DNA of 64,000 nucleotides from Streptomyces sp. CB02058 (GTDB lineage Bacteria; Actinomycetota; Actinomycetes; Streptomycetales; Streptomycetaceae), in contig NZ_LIPG01000001.1 in the NCBI RefSeq assembly GCF_001905505.1, positions 806,001-870,000 on the forward strand, in the 5' to 3' direction. Each line of letters starts with the position of its first letter. Position 1 is the stretch's first letter. Below the pieces are notes generated by a model. It saw only the letters and a list, made by a program, of their open reading frames with translations. It searched no databases and was not told the origin of the DNA. Below are positions 18,196 through 28,344 of the stretch, in pieces. A program made the translations under genes and the position numbers.

Positions 18196-18915
18196 TCACG
18201 ACGGCGCGGGGGCGGGGGTGCGGTCCCAGTCATCCGGCAGCGGGGGCACCTGCCACCGGGGGTCGGGCCGCCAGTGCTCCCAGCCGTCGCTGAACGGCTT
18301 CCCCCAGCGCTGGATCACGTCGACGGCCGCCAGACCGGCCTCGCGCACCCGTGCGGCGGTGGCCGCGTCCATCAGTCCGACCCGCTGGGCCTGGGCGAAC
18401 TCGTCCTCGTCCAGCCACTCCCAGCTGTGGTCGGGGCGCACGGAGATGTCGAGGAAATGGTCCTGGGAATCCACCCCTCCGGACCAGCGTGAGCGGGGCT
18501 CCTCGAGGTTGACGTACCAGTTGCGGAAGAGCCAGCCGCGGTCCCAGAAGAGCCAGACCGACCAGGGTTCACCCGGCCGGGCGAGCTTGAGCACGCCGGA
18601 GCCGAACCACCGCGAGCGCACCGTCGTGCGCGGGCGCGTGTAGCGGGTGGCCAGCGGCTCGGCGTGCACCTGCGTGCCGTCGGCGAGGACGGGTCTCACG
18701 CACTCGGTGCCGGACGCCATCCAGACGGCCAGCAGCTCGTCGGTGTCCTGGACGACGGTGACGGGCCGGCAGATGTGCACCCCGCCGCCACCGTCACCCC
18801 CGGGCCCGCCGTTGGCCCGGTAACGCCACAGGATCCGGTCTCCCGGTGCCCAGCGCCCGCCGTCCCCCGCACCCGCCCCGGTGCCTGCTCCCGTACCCGC
18901 TTCCGTCGCTGTCAT
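18196..18915 (-). CDS. DUF402 (FomD-like) nucleotide phosphatase family protein
   Basis: A 239-residue protein. After a Gly/Ala-rich N-terminus the DUF402 barrel spans about 70-190, with the conserved stretch RNWYVNLEEP followed by DSQDHFLDISVRPD and WEWLDEDEFAQA, whose Asp/Glu residues bind metal in this family. Characterised members (FomD, a staphylococcal nucleoside phosphatase) hydrolyse phosphate anhydrides of nucleotides; the substrate here is not known. The start ATG 18915 has TAAGAT six bases upstream, so the mRNA is probably leaderless. Confidence 0.85.
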   Translation of the reverse strand: MTATEAGTGAGTGAGAGDGGRWAPGDRILWRYRANGGPGGDGGGGVHICRPVTVVQDTDELLAVWMASGTECVRPVLADGTQVHAEPLATRYTRPRTTVRSRWFGSGVLKLARPGEPWSVWLFWDRGWLFRNWYVNLEEPRSRWSGGVDSQDHFLDISVRPDHSWEWLDEDEFAQAQRVGLMDAATAARVREAGLAAVDVIQRWGKPFSDGWEHWRPDPRWQVPPLPDDWDRTPAPAPS

Positions 18916-18959
18916 GAAGAGATCTTAGGGACGACCCCGACGTCACGCGGCGTAAAAGG

Positions 18960-20363
18960 TCAGGGCCGGGTCATACGCAACACGTCCAGGGCCTCGTCGA
19001 GCTGTTCCCGGGTCAGGTCGCCGCGCTCGACGTACCCTCCGGCCAGCACGGTCTCCCGGATGGTCGTGCCGTCGGCCAGGGACTTCTTGGCGACCTTCGC
19101 CGCCTCCTCGTAACCGATGTACTTGTTCAGCGGGGTCACGACCGAGGGCGAGGACTCCGCGTACCGCCGGGCGCGCTCCACGTCGGCCGTGATGCCGTCG
19201 ACCGTGCGGTCGGCCAGCAGCCGGGAGGCGTTGGCGAGCAGCCGCACCGACTCCAGCAGGTTCTTCGCGATCACCGGAAGCATCACGTTGAGCTCGAAGT
19301 TGCCCGCGGCCCCCGCCGCGGCGACCGTGGCGTCGTTGCCCGTCACCTGGGCGGCGACCATCAGCACGGCCTCGGGGATGACCGGGTTGACCTTGCCCGG
19401 CATGATCGACGAGCCGGGCTGGAGGTCGGGCAGAGCGATCTCGGCGAGCCCGGTGCGCGGGCCCGAGGCCATCCAGCGCAGGTCGTTGGAGATCTTGGTG
19501 AGGGAGACGGCGACGGTACGGAGCTGCCCGGACGCCTCCACGAGCCCGTCCCTGGCCCCCTGCGCCTCGAAGTGGTCGCGGGCCTCGGTGAGCGGAAGGC
19601 CCGTGGTGCGGGCGACCTCGGCGATCACGGCGGCCGAGAAGCCGGGCGGCGTGTTGATGCCGGTGCCCACCGCCGTACCGCCCAGCGGGAGTTCGGCGAG
19701 CCGGGGGAGCGAGGAGCGCAGCCGCTCGACGCCGTGCCGGATCTGAGCCGCGTAACCGCCGAACTCCTGGCCCAGGGTGACGGGCGTGGCGTCCATCAGA
19801 TGCGTACGGCCCGACTTCACGACGTCCGCGAATTCGGCCGATTTCCGCTCCAGGGCGGCAGCCAGATGGTCCAGCGCCGGGATCAGGTCCGCGGTGACGG
19901 CCGCGGTCGCGGCGATGTGGATGGACGAGGGGAACACGTCGTTCGAGGACTGCGAGGCGTTGACGTGGTCGTTGGGGTGGACCTCGCGCCCCAGCCGCTC
20001 GGTGGCGAGCGTGGCCAGCACCTCGTTGGTGTTCATGTTGGAGGACGTGCCGGAGCCCGTCTGGAACACGTCGACGGGGAAGTGCTCGTCCCAGCGCCCC
20101 GCGGCCACCTCGGCCGCCGCCTCCTGGACGGCCTCCGCGATGTCCGGGTCCAGCACCTTCAGTTCGGCGTTGACCTTGGCGGCGGCCGCCTTGATCCGGG
20201 CCAGGGCCTCGATGTGCGCCCGCTCCAGCCGCTGCCCGGAGATGGGGAAGTTCTCCACGGCCCGCTGCGTCTGCGCCCGCCACTTGGCGTGCGCGGGGAC
20301 CTTCACCTCGCCCATCGAGTCGTGCTCGACGCGATACGTCGCTTCCTCGGCCGATCCGTCCAT
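18960..20363 (-). CDS. fumC: Class II fumarate hydratase (FumC)
   Basis: 467 residues of the aspartase/fumarase superfamily, interconverting fumarate and malate without a metal cofactor. The signature [11 protein letters not shown] is present (catalytic Ser loop), with [13 protein letters not shown] and [12 protein letters not shown] as the other substrate-binding segments. ATG at 20363 follows AGGAGG by nine bases; the frame runs on upstream but without support. A second, unrelated class I fumarase is encoded just upstream on the same strand, separated by a strong terminator, so the two are transcribed independently. Confidence 0.95.
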   Translation of the reverse strand: MDGSAEEATYRVEHDSMGEVKVPAHAKWRAQTQRAVENFPISGQRLERAHIEALARIKAAAAKVNAELKVLDPDIAEAVQEAAAEVAAGRWDEHFPVDVFQTGSGTSSNMNTNEVLATLATERLGREVHPNDHVNASQSSNDVFPSSIHIAATAAVTADLIPALDHLAAALERKSAEFADVVKSGRTHLMDATPVTLGQEFGGYAAQIRHGVERLRSSLPRLAELPLGGTAVGTGINTPPGFSAAVIAEVARTTGLPLTEARDHFEAQGARDGLVEASGQLRTVAVSLTKISNDLRWMASGPRTGLAEIALPDLQPGSSIMPGKVNPVIPEAVLMVAAQVTGNDATVAAAGAAGNFELNVMLPVIAKNLLESVRLLANASRLLADRTVDGITADVERARRYAESSPSVVTPLNKYIGYEEAAKVAKKSLADGTTIRETVLAGGYVERGDLTREQLDEALDVLRMTRP

Positions 20364-20482
20364 GTGTTCCAACCTCCTGATGCAGATGAGCACGCGGGGT
20401 GTTCCGCGTATTCCCCCGGCGCCGTCCGTACCGGAACGTACCCGGGCGGAGGCCCCCGGCCCGTCGGACGCGGCGGAAACGC

Positions 20483-20519
20483 CCCAGGGGTGCCCGGCCG
20501 GCGGCCGGGCACCCCTGGG
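20483..20519 (-). terminator. Terminator after class I fumarase
   Basis: 17-base perfect arms (CCCAGGGGTGCCCGGCC at 20483-20499 and complement at 20503-20519) around a 3-base loop, 17 bases beyond the fumarase stop on the minus strand. Confidence 0.92.
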
Positions 20520-20536
20520 ATCACTGCCGGGGACGG

Positions 20537-22204
<1,668 letters not shown>

Positions 22205-22395
22205 TACGGCCATTCCTCACTCGGCGACAGCGGCTGTCCACCCTTGGGCAGCGCAGCAACCAGGGTAGAACGCGATGGACGGGCCGAACCTGTGAGGTAA
22301 GGCTCACCCGGAATGGCTCGATCCCTCCGTCACGGATCCAGGCGGGCCCGCCCGGGTACTGGTCGCGATCTATCGCGTTTGGGTACGCTGGTCCG

Positions 22396-23067
22396 GTGGA
22401 CCTCGAGAAGCAGCCTCAGCAGCCCGTCGCTCCCACCGGACCCGCGCCGGCCGGAATCCGGGCGTCCGACGCGGACCGCGACCGGATCGCGGACATCCTG
22501 CGCGACGCCGTGGCCGAGGGCCGGCTGACCGCCGACGAGCATGCCGAGCGGGTCGACCTGGTCTACCGCGCCAAGACCGTCGGCGAGCTGGAGCCCCTGG
22601 TGCAAGACCTGCCGGTGCAGGGCGGTGCCGCCCAGCAGCCCGCCGCGCACCCGATGAGCGGGGCCGACGTGCCCGCCGGTCCGGCCGAGAACCTGATCGC
22701 CGTCTTCAGCGGCTCCACCCGCAAGGGCCGCTGGCGGGTCGCCGGCCGTACGAACGCGTTCGCGCTCTTCGGCAGCGTCGAGATCGACCTGACCGAGGCG
22801 CTGTTCGGTCAGCGGCTGACGGTCATCAACGCGACGTCCATCTTCGGCAGCGTCGACATCAAGGTGCCCGAGAACATCTCGCTGCGCGGCAGCGGGACGG
22901 GCATTTTCGGCAATTTCGAGGTCGACACACTGGAATCCGCAGACCCGGAAGCACCCGTCGTCTTCGTGAACGGTTATTCGATCCTCGGCAGCGTCGAGGC
23001 AAAACCCAAGCGTGGCAGGCTCGTTGCCAATCTCCAGAAGCAGTTGCGCAAGCATCTCGGCCACTGA
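22396..23067 (+). CDS. DUF1707 and LiaF-like domain protein
   Basis: A 223-residue protein. DUF1707 occupies about 20-75 (IRASDADRDRIADILRDAVA, then RLTADEHAERVD). The C-terminal half (about 100-215) resembles the LiaF/cell-wall-active-antibiotic-response beta domain, with the repeated phrases LFGSVEIDL, IFGSVDIKV and ILGSVEAK. There is no signal peptide or TM segment. GTG at 22396 has TACGCT six bases upstream, so it is probably leaderless. Related proteins respond to envelope stress; the partner is unknown. Confidence 0.85.
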   Translation: MDLEKQPQQPVAPTGPAPAGIRASDADRDRIADILRDAVAEGRLTADEHAERVDLVYRAKTVGELEPLVQDLPVQGGAAQQPAAHPMSGADVPAGPAENLIAVFSGSTRKGRWRVAGRTNAFALFGSVEIDLTEALFGQRLTVINATSIFGSVDIKVPENISLRGSGTGIFGNFEVDTLESADPEAPVVFVNGYSILGSVEAKPKRGRLVANLQKQLRKHLGH

Positions 23068-23230
23068 CGGCGGCCGGCCGGCGGTCATCGAATTCCGGCC
23101 AGATGGTGATTCGGCGGCCTTGTGGTGGCCCCGCAGCGGCGCCACTCAGTGCATAGGCGTGCGTACAGCGGGTAGGGAGAGCTGCATCGCCTCGCGCTCA
23201 CGAAGCCCAAGCCGTCGTCAGGAGTGGACC

Positions 23231-23602
23231 GTGCTGCATTCGCCGCATCAGCCCCTGCAGGTCGCCGCCGTTCCGTCCCAGCGCACCCCCGTGCGGGAGG
23301 ACCAGGCGGGGCCCTGGCACTCGGAGGCGGTGTGCCGCCGGGACGAAGCCGGGCTGTTCTTCGCCCCGTCGAAGGAGCCGACTGCTGCCCGGCTGTCCCG
23401 CGAAGAGTCGGCGAAGCAGGTCTGTGCGAGGTGCCCGGTGATGGTGGAGTGCCGGGAGCACGCGCTCGTCCAGCCCGAGCCCTACGGCGTGTGGGGCGGT
23501 CTGACCGCCGCCGAACGCCGCGTGGTGCTCGCCCGGCGCCGCAGGCGCGACATGGAGCTCAAGGCGGCGGCCCCGGCGGAGCGCATAGCCGCGGCCGGCT
23601 GA
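23231..23602 (+). CDS. WhiB-family Fe-S transcription factor (WblI-like)
   Basis: A 123-residue Wbl protein with the four cluster-binding cysteines Cys35, Cys65, Cys68 and Cys74 (AVCRRDE, then VCARCPVMVEC) and the GVWGG turn at 86-90, followed by an Arg-rich C-terminal segment (RRVVLARRRRRD) for DNA contact. GTG at 23231 follows AGGAG by seven bases. Wbl proteins usually act with the principal sigma factor. Position between DUF1707 and glpX matches wblI (SCO5046) of S. coelicolor as I remember it; orthology was not tested. Confidence 0.92.
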   Translation: MLHSPHQPLQVAAVPSQRTPVREDQAGPWHSEAVCRRDEAGLFFAPSKEPTAARLSREESAKQVCARCPVMVECREHALVQPEPYGVWGGLTAAERRVVLARRRRRDMELKAAAPAERIAAAG

Positions 23603-23626
23603 CCACCGCTCTTCGCCTGCCGTCCG

Positions 23627-24559
23627 TCACCCGATTTCGAGGACGGCTTTGCCGTGGAGTCGTCGGTCGAGCAGCAGCTGTACGGCCTCGGAGTGGCGAG
23701 TCCAGGGGCCGCGCCAGCTGATGCCCGGATCGAGGCGGCCCGCCGCCAGTTCTCCGGCCAGCCAGGTCAGGTCCGCGGAGAAGACGGTGGTGGAGTCGCC
23801 GAGGAGGAAGAATGTCCGGATCGACCTGTCGTGACGTCCTTCGTTGCCCAGCAGGGCATCCGGTGGCAGCACCACGTCGCTCTCGGCGGAGCGGCCCACG
23901 CTGAACAGGGTGCCGCCTGCCGACAGGGAGGCGAAGGCGTCGACGAGGTGCTGTCCGCCGACGTTGTCCAGGACGGCCGACACCGGCTGCCGCACGGCGG
24001 CCGGTTCGGGGTGCACCTCGTGGGCGCCCAGGGCCCGCAGGCCGTCCGCCTGTGCCGGGTTCCGGCTGATGGCGACGACGTCCGCGCCCGCGCGGGCGGC
24101 CAGTTGGACGGCGTAACGGCCCACGCCGCCGGAAGCGCCGGTGATCATCACGCGTCGGCCGAGCAGCGGCCCCATCCGGCGCAGCACGTGCAGTGCGCTC
24201 AGCCCGGCCACGGGTGCGGTGCTCAGGGCTCCGGGGTCGGCGTCCTTCGGCGCGGTGCCGAGCAGGGTGGCGGGCGTGGCGCGCAGTTCGGCCCAGCCGG
24301 CCTCGCCGAGGGTGACGACCCTCTCTCCCTCTGCCGGGCCCGAGCCGTCGGCGGCCGCCCGTACGACCACGCCGGCCGCGTCCCAGCCGGGCACGGTGCC
24401 GTCCGGCAACTCCGGGCCGGTCGCGGTATGGACCTCGCCGAAGTTCAGTGACACCGCCTCGACCCGCACGAGCGCCTCGTGGGGTGCGGGCCGCGGGTCG
24501 GGGACATCCGTCAGTGACAGATGTCCGGGCGAGGTGTGGTCGACGACGAGTGCGCGCAC
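23627..24559 (-). CDS. Zinc-independent quinone oxidoreductase-like MDR protein
   Basis: 310 residues of the medium-chain dehydrogenase/reductase superfamily. The GroES-like N-terminal domain includes VEAVSLNFGEVHTATG, and the Rossmann domain has VMITGASGGVGRYAVQLAA for NAD(P)H. The zinc-ligand cysteines of true alcohol dehydrogenases are missing. GTG at 24559 has AAGGGG seven bases before it. It is divergent from a TetR gene across a perfect operator, so it is very probably the repressor's target and likely detoxifies a reactive carbonyl or quinone. Confidence 0.9.
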   Translation of the reverse strand: MRALVVDHTSPGHLSLTDVPDPRPAPHEALVRVEAVSLNFGEVHTATGPELPDGTVPGWDAAGVVVRAAADGSGPAEGERVVTLGEAGWAELRATPATLLGTAPKDADPGALSTAPVAGLSALHVLRRMGPLLGRRVMITGASGGVGRYAVQLAARAGADVVAISRNPAQADGLRALGAHEVHPEPAAVRQPVSAVLDNVGGQHLVDAFASLSAGGTLFSVGRSAESDVVLPPDALLGNEGRHDRSIRTFFLLGDSTTVFSADLTWLAGELAAGRLDPGISWRGPWTRHSEAVQLLLDRRLHGKAVLEIG

Positions 24560-24587
24560 AGGAGGTCCCCTTCGCGAGGCGGAGTAA

Positions 24588-24608
24588 AAGTGCCACACTG
24601 TGGCACTT
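24588..24608. promoter_or_regulatory. TetR operator between oxidoreductase and tetR
   Basis: A 21-base palindrome: AAGTGCCACA, central C, TGTGGCACTT, with perfect 10-base arms, in the 100-base divergent gap. It overlaps the promoter of the leftward gene (TTTACT just beyond it) and lies about 40 bases before the probable -10 of tetR. Confidence 0.8.
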
Positions 24609-24659
24609 GCCTCAGTAGAGCATATGCGCGCTTCCGGCGTGCTTGGTAGAGTGGATCCG

Positions 24660-25256
24660 GTGATCAGCCCTGAACAGCCCGCCACGCTGCGCGAACGCAA
24701 GAAGCTGCGCACGCGCCACGAGTTGGCCGACACCGCCGTCACGCTCTTCGGTGAACGTGGATTCGACAGCACCCCGTTGGACGCGCTGCTGGAGCAGGTG
24801 GAGGTGTCCAGGCGGACCTTCTTCCGCAATTTCCGGTCGAAGGAGGAAGTGGCGCACACCGCGGTCAGGCAGCTCTGGGACGTCTACCTGGACGTGCTGG
24901 ACGGCATGGAGAGGTCCGGGCGGCTGGCCGACGTCTTTCTCGACGCGATGCTGACCACGCTGGAACGCATGGACGAGGACTGGTACCGGCGCTTCCCGCT
25001 CACCCTCCGGCTGATCGCCGACTCGCCCGCACTCGACGGGTACTCCCTGCGGCACTGTGCCGAGGTCCAGGCCGAGATCGCGCACCGGCTCGGCGCGGTG
25101 AACCGTCTCGAACTACGGCTCCTCATCGAGTTCTTCGTGGCCGCCTGGCGCTGCACGCTGGACGAGTGGCTGCCCGACTGCGTACCGGGCGAACTGCCGG
25201 CGCTTCTGCGCCGGTCCTGGTCGTCCATGGACTCCGCTCTCGCCCTGGAGGCTTGA
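24660..25256 (+). CDS. TetR-family transcriptional regulator
   Basis: About 198 residues. The HTH is at residues 15-60 (HELADTAVTLFGERGFDSTP, then VSRRTFFRNFRSKEEV) and a ligand-binding helical domain fills the rest. I use GTG at 24660 because TAGAGT lies seven bases upstream (leaderless pattern); GTG 24651, ATG 24624 and GTG 24600 are in frame, but the last falls inside the operator. It probably represses the divergent oxidoreductase and itself. Confidence 0.9.
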   Translation: MISPEQPATLRERKKLRTRHELADTAVTLFGERGFDSTPLDALLEQVEVSRRTFFRNFRSKEEVAHTAVRQLWDVYLDVLDGMERSGRLADVFLDAMLTTLERMDEDWYRRFPLTLRLIADSPALDGYSLRHCAEVQAEIAHRLGAVNRLELRLLIEFFVAAWRCTLDEWLPDCVPGELPALLRRSWSSMDSALALEA

Positions 25257-25298
25257 GCGCGCGAGTGGTGACGGCCGCGGCTTGGTGGGGACATGGCG

Positions 25299-25329
25299 GT
25301 GGGGGCCGCCCTGCCCGGGCGGCCCCCAC
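25299..25329. terminator. Terminator between tetR and glpX
   Basis: 12-base arms GTGGGGGCCGCC (25299-25310) and complement (25318-25329), 7-base loop, between convergent genes. Confidence 0.85.
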
Positions 25330-25353
25330 AGTCACGCGGTCATGAGGCCGGTA

Positions 25354-26385
25354 CTACTTGGCGCGGTCGAAGTCGATGGCGCTGTAGGCGCGCAGCTTCG
25401 ACAGCCGGTGGGTCGAGGAGATCGTCCGGATCGTGCCGGACTTGGAGCGCATCACGATCGACTCGGTGGTCGCCGTCTCGGCGCGGTACCGCACACCGCG
25501 CATCAGCTCACCGTCGGTGATCCCCGTCGCCACGAAGAACACGTTGTCGCCGCTGACCAGGTCGTCGGTGGACAGCACCCGGTCCAGGTCGTGCCCCGCG
25601 TCCAGCGCCTTCTGCCGCTCGGCCTCGTCCTTGGGCCAGAGCTTGCCCTGGATGACACCGCCGAGGCACTTTATGGCGCACGCCGAGATGATGCCCTCGG
25701 GAGTGCCGCCGATGCCCATCAGCAGGTCGACGCCGGTGCCCTCACGGGCCGCCATGATCGAACCGGCCACATCGCCGTCGGAGATGAACTTGATCCGGGC
25801 GCCCGTCTCCCGGATCTCCTTGACGATGCCGTCGTGGCGGGGGCGGTCCAGCACGACGACGGTGACGTCCTCGGGCGTGGAGTTCTTCGCCCGCGCGACG
25901 CGCCGGATGTTCACCGCCACGGGTGCGTTGATGTCGACGAAGTCCGCCGCCTCGGGCCCCGTCACCAGCTTGTCCATGTAGAAGACCGCGGACGGGTCGA
26001 ACATCGCCCCGCGGTCGGCGGCGGCCAGCACGGCGATCGCGTTCGGCATGCCCTTGGCGTTGAGCGTGGTGCCGTCGATCGGGTCGACGGCGATGTCGAC
26101 CTCGGCCCCGGTCCCGTCGCCGACGCGCTCGCCGTTGAACAGCATGGGGGCTTCGTCCTTCTCGCCCTCACCGATGACGACGACGCCGTTCATCGACACC
26201 GTGGAGACGAGCGTGCGCATGGCTTTCACGGCGGCACCGTCGGCGCCGATCTTGTCGCCGCGGCCGACCCAGCGCCCGGCGGCCATGGCGGCGGCCTCGG
26301 TCACCCGGACCAGCTCCAGGGCCAGGTTGCGGTCGGGGGCCTCCGGAGAGACCTCGAGCTGGGACGGCAGATGATGCTCGGACAT
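25354..26385 (-). CDS. glpX: Class II fructose-1,6-bisphosphatase
   Basis: A 343-residue GlpX-type phosphatase of the Li-sensitive, metal-dependent phosphatase fold, a key gluconeogenic step. Visible signatures are [15 protein letters not shown], the metal site [20 protein letters not shown] and [20 protein letters not shown]. Length and N-terminus ([20 protein letters not shown]) fit actinobacterial homologues. It is divergent from DUF4245 across an operator-like repeat. Confidence 0.95.
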   Translation of the reverse strand: MSEHHLPSQLEVSPEAPDRNLALELVRVTEAAAMAAGRWVGRGDKIGADGAAVKAMRTLVSTVSMNGVVVIGEGEKDEAPMLFNGERVGDGTGAEVDIAVDPIDGTTLNAKGMPNAIAVLAAADRGAMFDPSAVFYMDKLVTGPEAADFVDINAPVAVNIRRVARAKNSTPEDVTVVVLDRPRHDGIVKEIRETGARIKFISDGDVAGSIMAAREGTGVDLLMGIGGTPEGIISACAIKCLGGVIQGKLWPKDEAERQKALDAGHDLDRVLSTDDLVSGDNVFFVATGITDGELMRGVRYRAETATTESIVMRSKSGTIRTISSTHRLSKLRAYSAIDFDRAK

Positions 26386-26433
26386 CGGAGCGCACCTTTC
26401 TGTACGACGACGACCGGAAAAGAGGGTGCTGTG

Positions 26434-26453
26434 ACTCTATCGGTAGGTCGATA
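26434..26453. promoter_or_regulatory. Inverted repeat in the glpX / DUF4245 promoter gap
   Basis: TATCG-GTAGGT-CGATA (26438-26453) overlaps TAGAGT on the minus strand (plus-strand 26434-26439), a plausible glpX -10, and abuts TAAAAT on the plus strand. It could be an operator controlling either gene. Confidence 0.4.
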
Positions 26454-26529
26454 AAATGAGCAGACCGGGTCACGAATGAGCGGATGCCCGCTGGCGGGGC
26501 GCTCGGAGGCTCATGCCACCATTGAGTCC

Positions 26530-27051
26530 GTGGCAAGCATGCGAGGCAAGCAGACCGTCCGGGACATGTTCCTGTCGATGCTCGTGATCACCGCAGTGGC
26601 GGGCGTCGTCTACCTCTTCATTCCGCACGACGACAAGCTCGACCCCATCAAGGCGGTCGACTACAGGGTCGAGCTCGCGACGGCCCGTCGCGCCGCCCCG
26701 TATCCGGTGGCGGCCCCGGCCGGACTGTCGAAGGACTGGAAGCCGACCTCCGTGTCGTACGAGGGCCAGTCGGGCGCCGGCTGGCACCTGGGCTTCCTCG
26801 ACCCCGACGGCAGGTACGTCGCGGTGGAACAGTCCACGAACCCGGCGAAGAAGTACGTCCCTGAGGTCAGCCGGAACGCCAAGAACACCGGCCGCACCCA
26901 TGAGGTGGCGGGCCAGGAGTGGGAGCGCTGGGAGGGCCCGAAGTACGACGCCCTCGTGCTGCACGCCGAGGGTGTCACCACGGTGGTCACGGGCTCGGCC
27001 CCGACGGAGCGGCTGGCGGAGATGGCCGCCGCGCTGAAGACGGCCTCCTGA
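26530..27051 (+). CDS. DUF4245 membrane-anchored protein
   Basis: About 173 residues from GTG 26530 (an upstream in-frame ATG at 26476 is possible). One TM helix near the N-terminus (about 13-31: LSMLVITAVAGVVYLFI) follows MRGKQTVRD. The rest is extracytoplasmic, with the family phrases VAAPAGLSKDWKPTSV and GWHLGFLDPDG. The function of DUF4245 is unknown. Its constant place next to glpX is typical of streptomycetes. Confidence 0.85.
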   Translation: MASMRGKQTVRDMFLSMLVITAVAGVVYLFIPHDDKLDPIKAVDYRVELATARRAAPYPVAAPAGLSKDWKPTSVSYEGQSGAGWHLGFLDPDGRYVAVEQSTNPAKKYVPEVSRNAKNTGRTHEVAGQEWERWEGPKYDALVLHAEGVTTVVTGSAPTERLAEMAAALKTAS

Positions 27052-27062
27052 GGGCCTCACGA

Positions 27063-27110
27063 CGACAGCGGGAAGGCCCGCGGCGCTCGGCGCCGCGGGC
27101 CTTCCTGTCG
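27063..27110. terminator. Terminator between DUF4245 and nitroreductase genes
   Basis: 15-base perfect arms (GGAAGGCCCGCGGCG at 27071-27085, complement at 27091-27105), with CGACAG/CTGTCG extending the outside of the stem. Confidence 0.92.
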
Positions 27111-27123
27111 TTCGGCGTGCGGA

Positions 27124-27714
27124 TCAGACGGTGGTGACGACCTCGTCGTAGGAGAGGCGCGGCAGGCGCGGGAACCAGGCGTCCTCGCCCGGCTTGCCGA
27201 TGTTGACGGCCATGAGCAGCTTGTGGTCGCCGTCCAGGAACTCCTTCTCGATGCCGGCGGCGTCGTAGCCGGTCATCGGGCCCGCGGCCAGGCCGGCGGC
27301 GCGGACGCCGATGATGAAGTAGGCGGCCTGGAGCGCGGCGTTCAGTGCGGCGGACTGCTCGCGGACCGGGCGCTCGGAGAAGAAGGCGTCCTTGGCCTGC
27401 GGGAAGTGCGGCATGAGCGCCGGGAGCTCCTCGTGGAACTCGTGGTCCGCGACGAGGAGCGCGACCAGCGGGGCGGTCGAGGTCTTCGGGCGGTTGCCCT
27501 CGGCCATGTGCGCGACCAGGCGCTCACGGGCCTCGGGGGAGCGGACCAGGACGACGCGCAGCGGCGACTGGTTGAAGGCGGTGGGGCCGTACTTGACCAG
27601 GTCGTAGATCGCCTGGACCTGCTCGTCGGTCACCGGCTCGTCGGTGAACGTGTTCGCGGTGCGGGCCTCGCGGAAGAGGAGGTCCTGGGCGGCGGGGTCA
27701 AGGACGAGGGACAT
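27124..27714 (-). CDS. Nitroreductase family protein (RutE / malonic semialdehyde reductase-like)
   Basis: 196 residues of the FMN-dependent nitroreductase fold, HadB/RutE subgroup: YGPTAFNQSPLRVVLVRS near the N-terminus, AAYFIIGVRAAGLAAGPMTG in the middle and WFPRLPRLSYDEVV at the end. Relatives reduce malonic semialdehyde to 3-hydroxypropionate or act on other carbonyl or nitro compounds with NAD(P)H. A clear promoter (TTGAAC, 18 bases, TACGGT) lies upstream. Confidence 0.88.
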   Translation of the reverse strand: MSLVLDPAAQDLLFREARTANTFTDEPVTDEQVQAIYDLVKYGPTAFNQSPLRVVLVRSPEARERLVAHMAEGNRPKTSTAPLVALLVADHEFHEELPALMPHFPQAKDAFFSERPVREQSAALNAALQAAYFIIGVRAAGLAAGPMTGYDAAGIEKEFLDGDHKLLMAVNIGKPGEDAWFPRLPRLSYDEVVTTV

Positions 27715-28049
27715 CTGGGGGGTACCTTCCGGACGGATACGGGGTCAAGCGATGTGATCACCGTAACCGAAAAATAGATTAAGGTTCAACTAAATCGGCC
27801 TCGGAGTGATCCATGGCACAAGCGCGCCGGGGCGCGGGGCGCAGGTGGAGGCGGGGCAGAGGGGCGCACAGGGAGCCCGGTCACCGGGCCGCCGCCGACC
27901 CGGGCGCCGACGCGTGCGGGGCCCGGCCCTACCGGATGTGCCTGCGCGGCCAGGTCACCGGGCACGCCCCGTGCCGGGCCCGCTGAGCGGCGCGGCCCCG
28001 GGCCGCAGGGCGCGTGCAAGGCCGCCCGAAGAGGCGGCCCGCACACCGC
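27715..28049 (-). promoter_or_regulatory. Nitroreductase promoter and gene-free stretch
   Basis: About 335 bases without a supported gene. On the minus strand TTGAAC (plus 27784-27789) and TACGGT (27760-27765) are 18 bases apart and form a good promoter. The surrounding 27760-27800 is unusually A/T-rich and holds a loose GATT...AATC symmetry that may be a MarR-type site. The remainder is very GC-rich and ends in the xseB terminator. Confidence 0.55.
28020..28039 (-). terminator. Terminator after xseB
   Basis: GGCCGCC (28020-28026) and GGCGGCC (28033-28039) with a CGAAGA loop, directly beyond the xseB stop. Confidence 0.7.
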
Positions 28050-28304
28050 TCAGTCCGTGCCGCCGCCGTCCGCCGCGGGCTCCTCGGGCCGGGCGAGTGC
28101 CGCGTCCAGCCGGGCGCGCGCGCCCTCCAGCCAGTGCCGGCACACCTTTGCCAGCTCCTCGCCGCGCTCCCACAGGGCCAGCGACTCCTCCAGCGTCGTG
28201 CCGCCCGCCTCCAGGCGGCGTACGACCTCGATCAGCTCGTCCCGCGCCTGTTCGTACCCGAGCGTGCCCGTCGCGGCAGCCGTCGTCGTCCCGTCGTCCG
28301 TCAT
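28050..28304 (-). CDS. xseB: Exodeoxyribonuclease VII small subunit
   Basis: 84 residues with the XseB two-helix pattern: GYEQARDELIEVVRRLEAGG, TLEESLALWERGEEL and CRHWLEGARARLDAA. It joins XseA to form exonuclease VII, which degrades single-stranded DNA. The gene lies 40 bases after xseA. TAGGGT seven bases before the ATG hints at an additional leaderless transcript. Confidence 0.93.
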   Translation of the reverse strand: MTDDGTTTAAATGTLGYEQARDELIEVVRRLEAGGTTLEESLALWERGEELAKVCRHWLEGARARLDAALARPEEPAADGGGTD

Positions 28305-28344
28305 GCCGTCCACCCTATGCGGGGGCTCCGACAGAGCGGGCTCC

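Noticed and set aside
27813..27986. 57-codon plus-strand ORF, Arg-rich
   Set aside because: No homology recognised, no ribosome-binding site, and composition explains the open frame.
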